Shown here: piece by piece, positions 1 to 7,190 of the stretch
Numbering within the stretch: position 1 is the first letter of the stretch
Layout: each line of letters opens with the position of its first letter
NCBI GenBank assembly: GCA_934675225.1
Contig: CAKUQA010000012.1
Location: 1-12,999 of the forward strand
Source: an uncultured Candidatus Melainabacteria bacterium
GTDB lineage: Bacteria; Cyanobacteriota; Vampirovibrionia; Gastranaerophilales; Gastranaerophilaceae
Direction of reading: 5' to 3'
Length of the DNA stretch: 12,999 nt
Translations under genes and position numbers: made by a program
The notes under the pieces: model-generated
Databases searched by the model: none
What the model was told of the DNA's origin: nothing
The model's input: the letters and a program-made list of their open reading frames with translations, nothing else

Positions 1-368
1 TCATTGTATATGCAAGAAATAACGACTTATCCGGAGCATTATTAACTATTAATTCAAACAACCCTTGTTACTCCTATGCTAAAACAGATAAAAACGGTTA
101 TTTAGTTGAAACCAAAGAAAAAGAAGTTATTTCAAACCACGCAATAACCGGAGTATATTATTTTAAATCTTTGGAATTGTTTAAAGACTCAGTAATAGAC
201 TTAGTTGTAGAAAGCGATTTATCAAAAGGCGAATTTTATATGTCAAATGTATATAACCACCTCAAAAAATTTACGGATAAAATCGGGGTATTTGATATTG
301 AACATTTTGATTGTGTTGGAACACCTAAACAATTGAAAGAGTACATTGAAAGAGGATTTGATGACTAA
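1..368 (+). CDS. Sugar-phosphate nucleotidyltransferase, C-terminal part (5' end outside window)
   Basis: The frame is open from the left edge (first full codon at 3) to a TAA at 366-368, so about 121 residues of a longer protein are visible. The TTG at 171 is internal, not a start. The visible part fits the C-terminal half of an NTP_transferase (GT-A-like) domain: a GVYYF strand (about 151-165), then an acidic segment with EFYMSNVYNHL (about 231-261), then an FDCVGTPKQLKEYI tail (about 306-350). The VGTP tail is typical of hexose-1-phosphate nucleotidyltransferases that make NDP-sugars from NTP and sugar-1-phosphate in the cytoplasm. The N-terminal loop and metal-binding residues that would identify nucleotide and sugar lie outside the window. 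Its stop overlaps the ATG of the next gene by 8 bp, so the two are probably translationally coupled. Family is fairly sure; substrate is unknown. Confidence 0.75.
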   Translation, partial: IVYARNNDLSGALLTINSNNPCYSYAKTDKNGYLVETKEKEVISNHAITGVYYFKSLELFKDSVIDLVVESDLSKGEFYMSNVYNHLKKFTDKIGVFDIEHFDCVGTPKQLKEYIERGFDD

Positions 369-2010
369 AGACAACTTCAATAATATAATTTTATTCGGAG
401 GAGAAACTAAAAACGAAAATATGCCAGTAGGTTTTTATTCTTCTCTTGCAATGTTGCAATTAAGAGGAAAACCAATAATTTGGTGGCAACTTGATAATTT
501 AAAAAATCAAGGTCTGAATGATTTTATAATCGTTGTTGCTAAAAATAATTTAAAACTAATTAATTATATTAAAGAAATTTTAATGCTTCAATTTGATATT
601 AAATTGATAACTGTTAACAGTAAAAAAACAATTTTGAGTTCATTAAAACAGGGGCTTTTAAAAGCGAATTTAAATTTACCAACAAGAGTAATTTTAGGGG
701 ATACCTTAATAACAAAAAGTATAAATGATGAAAAGAACACAATATTTACATCAAAAAATATTACAACCTCCCAAAATTGGTGTTTAGTTGACGTGGACAA
801 ATCAAGAAATATAAAATACATTTATGATAAGAAAGTTAATTTAAAAATAGACAATAAGGAAGCCATTGTTGGGTATTATACTTTTTCTGACACAAAATAT
901 CTTTTAAATTGTTGTTTCTACTCTCGTTTAAACTTAAAAACTGAAATTTCTGACACATTAATAAAATACAAGAAAAAATATAGATTAAAAACTCGACTAA
1001 TTGAGGATTGGTACGACCTTGGGCACACATCAGGATTAATAAAAGCAAAAAACATCTTATTTAATGCTCGAAATTTTAATTCAATTACTGTTAACACTAA
1101 TTTGGGTACTTTAACAAAAACAAGTTCTAAAATCAAAAAATTGGAAGATGAGTTTTATTGGTTTCAAAATTTACCTGAAGAATTGCAAATACTAACCCCT
1201 CGTTTGATATCTTTTGAAAAGAATGAAAAATTCGCAAAATTAACTCAAGAATTATACGGATATCCATCATTACAAGAGCTTTACATATCCGGAGAAGTCA
1301 ATCTTGAAGATTGGAGCTATATTCTAGAAAAACTTTTTAATATTCATAAAAATTTTGAAAAATTTAAAAACGAACCAAATCAAAACTCTTTCAGATGGCT
1401 ATATTTAGACAAAACTATTGAAAGACTTGAATTACTAAAGAAGCAAGACCTATATTGGTGCCAATTATTGCAAAACGAAAAAATCCAAATCAATGGTACC
1501 GAATATAAAGGAATAAACAATTTATGTCAAGCCATAGAAGATTTTGCAGAACAACTCTCAACCAATGGAGTAGAAACTGTTATGCATGGAGATTATTGCT
1601 TTTCAAATATTCTTTTTGATTCAAGTAATTATATTTTCAAACTTATTGATCCCAGAGGCAGATTAAACGGAGAAGCAACAATATATGGAGATGCTCGTTA
1701 TGATATAGCAAAATTAAGACATAGCGTAGTTGGATTATATGATTTTATTGTTCAAGGTTTATTTAAATTACAAGAAACAAACAATTCTTTTGAGTACAAG
1801 ATATTATCACCTAAAGATTATTCTATATTAGAAAACATTTTTGATAAATTATGCCAAATAAATGGTTACAATGTAAAGGAAATCAGATTTATTGAAGGTT
1901 TATTATTTTTATCTATGATTCCTTTACATTCTGATAATATCGAAAGACAAAAAATATTTTATTTAAAAGCGGTAGAACTACTAAATAATGTATTAATAAA
2001 GGGAATATAA
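361..2010 (+). CDS. Bifunctional protein: nucleotidyltransferase-like domain fused to APH/choline-kinase-fold phosphotransferase
   Basis: This is a 549-residue cytoplasmic enzyme, probably for an activated capsule or LPS precursor. I chose the ATG at 361 because GAGGA (351-355) lies at good spacing; the frame also opens at a TTG at 346. Residues 1-235 look like an NTP_transferase domain: N-terminal strand IILFGGE, GKPIIWWQLDNL (36-47), ILGDTLI with the GD pair at 113-114, GYY (171-173), and WYDLG (217-221). The usual GxGTRL...PK nucleotide loop is not recognisable. Residues 240-549 look like an aminoglycoside-phosphotransferase/choline-kinase fold: N-lobe LTKTSSK and E264, catalytic loop HGD (409-411) with N416, and the metal-binding DPRG (430-433), followed by YDIAKL. 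That kinase half has all its key residues. Family knowledge says such fusions sit in capsule loci beside HAD phosphatases, as here. The substrate is not evident; it could be a sugar, cyclitol or amino alcohol. The stop shares one base with the next ATG. Confidence 0.8.
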   Translation: MTKDNFNNIILFGGETKNENMPVGFYSSLAMLQLRGKPIIWWQLDNLKNQGLNDFIIVVAKNNLKLINYIKEILMLQFDIKLITVNSKKTILSSLKQGLLKANLNLPTRVILGDTLITKSINDEKNTIFTSKNITTSQNWCLVDVDKSRNIKYIYDKKVNLKIDNKEAIVGYYTFSDTKYLLNCCFYSRLNLKTEISDTLIKYKKKYRLKTRLIEDWYDLGHTSGLIKAKNILFNARNFNSITVNTNLGTLTKTSSKIKKLEDEFYWFQNLPEELQILTPRLISFEKNEKFAKLTQELYGYPSLQELYISGEVNLEDWSYILEKLFNIHKNFEKFKNEPNQNSFRWLYLDKTIERLELLKKQDLYWCQLLQNEKIQINGTEYKGINNLCQAIEDFAEQLSTNGVETVMHGDYCFSNILFDSSNYIFKLIDPRGRLNGEATIYGDARYDIAKLRHSVVGLYDFIVQGLFKLQETNNSFEYKILSPKDYSILENIFDKLCQINGYNVKEIRFIEGLLFLSMIPLHSDNIERQKIFYLKAVELLNNVLIKGI

Positions 2011-2387
2011 TGGAAGACAAAAAACTTAGAATTTGTATAGATTTAGATGGAACTATTTGTACAATAAAAAAACCAAACGAAACTTATGCAGACGTAAAAG
2101 TCATGCCGGGAGCGAAAGAATTTATTGATTCTTTGAAAGCCGATGGACATACAATTATCATTAACACTGCAAGAAACATGCAAACGCAAGGGCATAATGT
2201 CGGTAAAGTTCTTAAAAATATAGGAAAAATAACTCTTGATTGGTTAGATGAAAATGAAATCCAATATGACGAAATATTCTTCGGCAAGCCCAATGCAGAT
2301 ATAACAATTGATGATAGAGTTATAAGATTTGAGGATTGGCAAAAAATGGATAAAACAGAACTCTTGAAATTAGGGAAACAAAGATAG
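2010..2387 (+). CDS. HAD-superfamily phosphatase, EcbF/BcbF capsule-biosynthesis type
   Basis: This 125-residue protein is a minimal HAD phosphatase with no cap domain. All four HAD motifs are visible: motif I DLDGT (D11 nucleophile, D13 acid/base), motif II threonine in INTAR (T53), motif III lysine in FGKP (K93), and motif IV ITIDDR (D101, D102, Mg2+ binding). The length and the spacing fit the small phosphatase family named after EcbF and BcbF from Pasteurellaceae capsule loci; that match is from memory, not a search. It starts on the A of the preceding TAA (1-nt overlap), so it is co-translated with the kinase fusion. The likely job is removing a phosphate from an intermediate made by the upstream kinase/nucleotidyltransferase, or resetting a bis-phosphorylated precursor. 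It ends the upstream run; no strong hairpin terminator follows. Confidence 0.85.
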   Translation: MEDKKLRICIDLDGTICTIKKPNETYADVKVMPGAKEFIDSLKADGHTIIINTARNMQTQGHNVGKVLKNIGKITLDWLDENEIQYDEIFFGKPNADITIDDRVIRFEDWQKMDKTELLKLGKQR

Positions 2388-2573
2388 TAAAAAACATTTT
2401 TTTAATTTATTACACTGATTATTCGTTCGCCATCCATAACTTGATATATTATAAACAATTCATTGGATTTAGACTTAATTTTGTTTCTAAGTTGTTGTGT
2501 TCTGTGCTAACAACTTTTAACAATTTGGTAATATTTTCAATAAAACTATATTTCTTTAAGTATTTATGATAAA

Positions 2574-2602
2574 CTTACAGGTAGCAGATTAAACGCTATT
2601 AT
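2574..2602 (+). promoter_or_regulatory. Candidate sigma70-type promoter for the glycosyltransferase operon
   Basis: CTTACA (2574-2579) matches the TTGACA -35 hexamer at four of six positions. TATTAT (2597-2602) matches the TATAAT -10 hexamer at five of six. The spacer is 17 nt. Transcription would start near 2609 and give a leader of about 73 nt before the ATG at 2682. The region is very AT-rich, so chance matches are common and this is only a candidate. Confidence 0.35.
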
Positions 2603-2620
2603 TATACGAATTAAATATAA

Positions 2621-2636
2621 AAATCATAGGTGATTT
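2621..2636 (+). repeat. Perfect hairpin in the putative leader of the glycosyltransferase operon
   Basis: AAATCA (2621-2626) and TGATTT (2631-2636) are exact inverted repeats around a TAGG tetraloop. The structure lies about 30 nt upstream of the AGGAGA Shine-Dalgarno (2668-2673). An alternative partner exists: TGATAAA (2567-2573) is complementary to TTTATCA (2634-2640), which overlaps the hairpin arm, but that upstream copy lies before the predicted start of transcription. The stem is AT-rich and weak. It does not match a riboswitch class that I recognise. Confidence 0.3.
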
Positions 2637-2681
2637 ATCAAAATTTGCTTAATTGTGACCGTTATATAGGAGACTTTATTC

Positions 2682-3596
2682 ATGAATAATAATATTAATA
2701 TTTGTCTTTCTTGCGACAATAATTATTCGAAATATGCAGGTGTCGTTATCGCATCTATTCTATCAAATGCAAATAGGGAAGACGATTTAAACATTTTTAT
2801 TCTTGATGGAGGAATAAGTGATGAAAATAAGCAAAATATAATTTCATTAAGCTCAATAAAAACCTGTAAAATAAGCTTTATTAAAATTAATGAAACACTT
2901 TTTAATGACTATAAACAAATAAAAACTCACAAATATTTAACTTTACCGGCGTATTACAGGTTAAAATTACCAAGTTTATTACCGGAAATAGACAAAATCA
3001 TATATTTGGATTGTGATACAATTGTATGTTCTGATTTATCTGATTTGTTCAATACAGATATCAATAATTTTGCATTGGCAGGTGTGCTTGATATAAATAA
3101 AAAAATGCTGAAAAAAAATCCAAAATATTTTAACTCCGGCGTACTTTTAATAAACTTAAAATATTGGAGAGAAAATAACATTGAAGAACAATTGCTTCAA
3201 TATACGAAAGATAATATTGATAATATCACGCTTGGGGATCAGGAAATTTTAAATAGATTTTTAGCAGGAAAAACAAAAATAATTGAAGATATTTGGAATA
3301 TTCAATCAAGCAATTTTACCAATCGTTCAAGCTATGCAAACAATCCTAAAATCATACATTTTGTAGCTAAGAACAAACCTTGGAGCGGAAACAGTTATTC
3401 ATTCCATAAAAATGAATATTTTAAATATTTACAGTTGACTCCTTGGAAATTAAACGAAAGTGATTTAAGAACAGCTTTAAAATCAACAGCAATTTCATAT
3501 ATAAAATACAGACCATTGTTTTTATTAAGACCAAGATTTTATCAAGCACTATTTTTGACTTACATACAACCATTATTCACAAAGGAGAAAAAGTAA
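2682..3596 (+). CDS. Glycosyltransferase family 8 (LgtC/RfaJ-like), stand-alone
   Basis: This 304-residue GT-A enzyme is a retaining GT8 of the lipooligosaccharide galactosyl/glucosyltransferase type. Signatures in order are: N-terminal NINICLSCDNNY (4-15), DxD metal/nucleotide-sugar motif as DCD (110-112), FNSGVLLIN (150-158), GDQE (185-188), and the C-terminal HF...KPW motif (226-234). It has no signal peptide; a basic, aromatic-rich tail (about 255-304) may sit on the inner membrane face, as in other LPS glycosyltransferases. The start is supported by AGGAGA at 2668-2673, 8 nt before the ATG. It is the first gene of the operon, and its TAA shares one base with the next ATG. The protein closely resembles residues 1-300 of the GT8-GT9 fusion at 5346, including the tail after TPWKL. 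Donor sugar and acceptor cannot be read from sequence. Confidence 0.9.
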   Translation: MNNNINICLSCDNNYSKYAGVVIASILSNANREDDLNIFILDGGISDENKQNIISLSSIKTCKISFIKINETLFNDYKQIKTHKYLTLPAYYRLKLPSLLPEIDKIIYLDCDTIVCSDLSDLFNTDINNFALAGVLDINKKMLKKNPKYFNSGVLLINLKYWRENNIEEQLLQYTKDNIDNITLGDQEILNRFLAGKTKIIEDIWNIQSSNFTNRSSYANNPKIIHFVAKNKPWSGNSYSFHKNEYFKYLQLTPWKLNESDLRTALKSTAISYIKYRPLFLLRPRFYQALFLTYIQPLFTKEKK

Positions 3597-5353
3597 TGGT
3601 AAAAGTTTCTATTATCACAGCAATATACAATCAAGAAAGTTACGCCAAACGGTGTTTTGACTCATTGGTTAATCAAACATTAAAAGATATTGAAATTATA
3701 ATTGTTAATGATGGTTCAACTGATTGCAGTTTAGAAATTGCGGAAGAATATGCAAAAAAGGATTCTAGAATCATTGTATTATCACAAGAGAATTCAAAAC
3801 AAGGTGCCGCAAGAAACAAAGGCTTAGACATCGCAAAAGGAGAATTCGTTACTTTCGTTGATTCTGATGATTGGTTAGAATTAGATTATTGTGAATTGTT
3901 GTATAATGCGGCTGTAAAATATAATGTTAATATTGCAGCATCATCTACTACCAGAGATTATAAGCACAAAGTTAAAAATCATTTAAAATTAACAGAAGAA
4001 AAAACATATTATGATGTGAATTCTATTATAAAAGCTCTTGAATACAACTTGATTACCCACAGCAAATTGTATAGATTTGCACCAATTAAAAACTTAAGAT
4101 TTGAAGAAAATGTTTTATATGAAGATGGACCTTATACATTAAAAGCTTTTGATTTAGAAAAATCTTTAGTCACCGTTCCAAACGCAAGATATCATTATTA
4201 TTCAAACCCAACTTCTACAATTAAACAAAAACTTGGAATAAAAAAATCAAATGATAAGATATCAACATCATTACAAGCAATTATGTATGCCAAAGAACAT
4301 AATATTGATTTAGGAAATTTTTTAATTATAAAAGAAAATCATTTTTTGTGGGCTATAAAACATTATTACGAAAAAAAAGATTTTTATTTTTTGGGGATAA
4401 AACTTTTTTCAAAAAAAATACAATTTGACAATTTAAAAAACTTTGTTGTGTTTAACACTGCTTATTTTGGAGATGTATTATTGTGCAATTCTTTGTGCCA
4501 AAATATAAAAAACATATTTCCGGAAGGCAGAGTCATTTTTGTTGTTGACAAAAAATGGGCAGATATTGCAAAATACCAAGAAAGTGTTGACGATGTCGTT
4601 ATATATGATAAAAAAGGCAAAAATAAAGGGTTAATAGGACTTTTAAAATTTGTAAAAGACTTTCCTTACAAAAAAATCTACGCATCATTTGTTACTTATG
4701 GAAGTTGGAGAAATTATTTTGCATCTAAACTTTTAAAAAGCAAATATACATTAACCAACAAAAAATTAATTCCGAACAAAACAACTCAAGAAAAACATAA
4801 TTTATTGATTACATCACTAACTCATAAAAAAGTCAAAAATTATCCAATCAAATTTAATTTACCTAATAATATTGCAAACCCATTGGCTGACATTATTTCT
4901 GACAAAAAATATATCACTCTTTGTTGCATTTCAAAAAATCCAATTAAAGACATGCCTCTTGAAATTGCAAAAGATTTAATTAACAAAATTGAAAAGGAAA
5001 CTGATAAAAATGTAGTTCTTGTTGGAAATGGCGATGATACATTAAAATTTGCACAAAATCTGGAAAAATCTAATTGTCATTTCATCAATTTAGTTAATAA
5101 AACAACATTACTGGAATTAGGAAAAATCTTAAAAGCTTCAGAATGTTTAATTAGTATAGACACCGGAACAATGCACTACAGCTATTCGTTAGGCGTAAAA
5201 ACATTATGTGTATTTTTTGAAAAGGGCACAACACATCTTTGGGCACCAAAAGCCGATATTTACCCACATACTTTAGTAATTGATGGTGAAATTGATAGTG
5301 ATAAAATTTATTCCGGTTATAAAAAATTAATAGGACAACAAGAAAATGTGTAG
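3596..5353 (+). CDS. Two-domain glycosyltransferase: GT2 fused to GT9 (heptosyltransferase-like)
   Basis: This 585-residue protein joins two complete transferases. Residues 1-about 230 are a GT2 (GT-A, inverting) domain: VSIITAIYN, VNDGSTD (37-43), DSDDW with the DxD-like metal site (89-93), and an ED pair (176-177) where the catalytic base usually lies. A linker with FLGIKL (265-270) leads to a GT9-type GT-B domain (about 282-580): FGDVLLCNSL (291-300), FVVDKKW, KDMP (451-454), VGNGD (476-480), and the DTGTMH signature (522-527) seen in ADP-heptose:LPS heptosyltransferases. One polypeptide could therefore add two successive sugars, or be tethered to one acceptor through the GT9 half. AAGGAG at 3582-3587 supports the start, which overlaps the previous stop by one base. 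The GT9 half is paralogous to that of the next gene. True heptose specificity is not shown. Confidence 0.88.
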   Translation: MVKVSIITAIYNQESYAKRCFDSLVNQTLKDIEIIIVNDGSTDCSLEIAEEYAKKDSRIIVLSQENSKQGAARNKGLDIAKGEFVTFVDSDDWLELDYCELLYNAAVKYNVNIAASSTTRDYKHKVKNHLKLTEEKTYYDVNSIIKALEYNLITHSKLYRFAPIKNLRFEENVLYEDGPYTLKAFDLEKSLVTVPNARYHYYSNPTSTIKQKLGIKKSNDKISTSLQAIMYAKEHNIDLGNFLIIKENHFLWAIKHYYEKKDFYFLGIKLFSKKIQFDNLKNFVVFNTAYFGDVLLCNSLCQNIKNIFPEGRVIFVVDKKWADIAKYQESVDDVVIYDKKGKNKGLIGLLKFVKDFPYKKIYASFVTYGSWRNYFASKLLKSKYTLTNKKLIPNKTTQEKHNLLITSLTHKKVKNYPIKFNLPNNIANPLADIISDKKYITLCCISKNPIKDMPLEIAKDLINKIEKETDKNVVLVGNGDDTLKFAQNLEKSNCHFINLVNKTTLLELGKILKASECLISIDTGTMHYSYSLGVKTLCVFFEKGTTHLWAPKADIYPHTLVIDGEIDSDKIYSGYKKLIGQQENV

Positions 5354-7190
5354 CACATCAAATAAAATCAATATCGCTTTATCATGTGACGAAAACTATT
5401 CAAAATATGCAGGAATTGTAATTGCCTCAATATTAGCAAATGCTAAAAATACTGACATATTAGATATTTATATACTTGATGGCGGAATTTCAGAAAAGAG
5501 CAAGGAAAAAATATTATCATTAAAAAATATTAAAAACTGCAATATTGAATTTGTAAATATTGATGATAGCTTATTTGAGGATTATAAAAACATACAAACC
5601 CACCATTATATTTCTATTGCAGCTTGCTACAGACTCAAACTTGCAACCTTGTTACCAAATGTAGATAAAATTATATATTTAGATTGCGATGTTACGGTTT
5701 GTTCCAGCCTAAAAGAACTATTTAATATTAACCTTGGGAACAGTGTAATTGCAGGAGTTAGAGATATCGACTTGGGAATTAAAAATTATCAACCACAATA
5801 CATAAATTCCGGAGTTTTACTCATTGACTTAAATAAAATTAGAACTCAAAATATTGAAAATGAGTTATTGGAATACACCAAGAAAAATATTAACAATATA
5901 AAAATGGGTGATCAAGAAATAATAAATAATGTATTAAATAACAAAATTTTAAACATTGATGAAAAATATAATGTTCAAAGTGAATGTTATATAAGACGTT
6001 CCAGCTTCACTAAAAATCCTGTTATTATCCATTTTATTGGGGATAAAAAACCTTGGCATTTTGGCTCTTGGTCTGTTCATAAAGATTTATATTTTAAATA
6101 TTTACAAATGACTCCATGGAAATTATCTCAAAAAGAACTTTTTAAATGGGGAATTCCAAACCAACTTACATCTTTTTTAACTTGGTTTAAACACAGACCA
6201 ATATTTTATTTACAAAAAAAGTTTTGGAATGCCGTAAAAATGGACATAAACACTAAGGATACTCCAAAAGTTTTTGTTGTTATATTAATGGCATGTTTTG
6301 GAGATATTATTTTATGCAATTCTCTATTCCAAAATATAAAAAGGCTATATCCTAATTCAAAAACAATATTTATTATAGATAAACCTTGGATTGACGTTGC
6401 AAAATACCAAAAAGACGTAGATGAAGTCTTTGTATTAGATAAACGCGGGGAAAACAAAGGTTTTTGGGGCCTTGTAAAATTTGTCCGCAAATTTCCATAT
6501 AAAAAGATAGATTACATATTCAAAATTTATGATAATTTTAGAGCTGATATTATTTCGATAATGTTAAAACCTAAAAAAATTATTGGAAAACCTTATGATT
6601 ATAGCATATCTGTACAAGAAAGACACTGCAAATTATTAAAACGTTTAACAAAAGAAGAATTAGTTAATTACCCAATTACATATAATGCCAATAATGATAT
6701 TCCTGAAAAATTACAGAATGTTTTATCAAAAAATAAAAAATATGTTGCACTTTGCACAACCTCTAAACTTAAAGAGAAAGATATGCCACTACAAACAACA
6801 GTAGAACTTATCAATAAACTTAACAAAGATAATTATACCGTTTTATTTATCGGAAATGGTAAAAATCCACAAGAATACGCAGAATTGTTATACAAAAATC
6901 AATGCAATTTTACAAATCTTGTAAACCAAACATCAATTTATGAACTAGCTCAAGTTTTGAGAAACTGTGAAGCTTTAATTAGTGTTGATACCGGAACTAT
7001 GCATTTTTCTTATGCTAACAAAGTTCCAACAGTATGTGTTTTTTATAAACAAAATAATATTAAACATTGGGCACCAAGAAAAACATTATACCCTTATACA
7101 ATTTTGCCTCAAACAAATTCTGTAGAAGATATTTATACAGCTTTTAAAGAATTAATGCAAAATAACAACTTTATTAGAAAGGATTCATAA
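5346..7190 (+). CDS. Two-domain glycosyltransferase: GT8 fused to GT9 (heptosyltransferase-like)
   Basis: This 614-residue protein carries a GT8 domain (1-about 260) and a GT9 domain (about 306-605). GT8 signatures are the N-terminal INIALSCDENY, DCD (113-115), INSGVLLID (153-161), GDQE (188-191), and HF...KPW (229-237). GT9 signatures are FGDIILCNSL (318-327), KDMP (478-481), FIGNG (501-505), and DTGTMH (548-553). A bridge of about 45 residues (TPWKL to TKDTPKV) matches the tail of the stand-alone GT8 at 2682. Its ATG lies 8 nt inside the previous gene; the Shine-Dalgarno is a modest AGGA at 5332-5335. The likely role is sequential transfer of two sugars to an LPS-core-like or capsule acceptor at the cytoplasmic membrane face. 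I infer that it arose with the neighbouring genes by duplication and domain exchange. Confidence 0.88.
   Translation: MCSTSNKINIALSCDENYSKYAGIVIASILANAKNTDILDIYILDGGISEKSKEKILSLKNIKNCNIEFVNIDDSLFEDYKNIQTHHYISIAACYRLKLATLLPNVDKIIYLDCDVTVCSSLKELFNINLGNSVIAGVRDIDLGIKNYQPQYINSGVLLIDLNKIRTQNIENELLEYTKKNINNIKMGDQEIINNVLNNKILNIDEKYNVQSECYIRRSSFTKNPVIIHFIGDKKPWHFGSWSVHKDLYFKYLQMTPWKLSQKELFKWGIPNQLTSFLTWFKHRPIFYLQKKFWNAVKMDINTKDTPKVFVVILMACFGDIILCNSLFQNIKRLYPNSKTIFIIDKPWIDVAKYQKDVDEVFVLDKRGENKGFWGLVKFVRKFPYKKIDYIFKIYDNFRADIISIMLKPKKIIGKPYDYSISVQERHCKLLKRLTKEELVNYPITYNANNDIPEKLQNVLSKNKKYVALCTTSKLKEKDMPLQTTVELINKLNKDNYTVLFIGNGKNPQEYAELLYKNQCNFTNLVNQTSIYELAQVLRNCEALISVDTGTMHFSYANKVPTVCVFYKQNNIKHWAPRKTLYPYTILPQTNSVEDIYTAFKELMQNNNFIRKDS

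Larger units (their letters stand above)
2388..2681. other. 294-bp spacer between the activation genes and the glycosyltransferase operon
   Basis: No intact gene is visible on either strand. The spacer contains a candidate plus-strand promoter (2574-2602), a leader hairpin (2621-2636), and a second inverted repeat, AAGTTGTT (2489-2496) with AACAACTT (2509-2516). A pair of minus-strand frames that read like protein (2402-2506 and 2449-2574) may be the remains of a gene; see findings. There is no GC-rich hairpin plus T-run after 2387, so read-through from the upstream genes is possible. Confidence 0.5.

Noticed and set aside
346..360. TTG at 346 as the start of the kinase fusion
   Set aside because: The ATG at 361 has GAGGA at correct spacing, while the TTG codes for five extra residues inside the upstream gene with no site of its own.
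588..1136. Antisense reading frames inside the kinase fusion
   Set aside because: They lie opposite a well-supported coding region, have no Shine-Dalgarno, and show no domain or compositional sense.
2388..2415. Intrinsic terminator after the HAD phosphatase
   Set aside because: The A-run and T-run around 2389-2404 can pair only through A-T pairs with almost no loop, which is too weak to count.
3596..7190. Naming the GT9 halves as WaaC or WaaF heptosyltransferases
   Set aside because: The DTGTMH signature gives the family, but no heptose-synthesis gene is present and the halves are fused, so donor specificity cannot be claimed.
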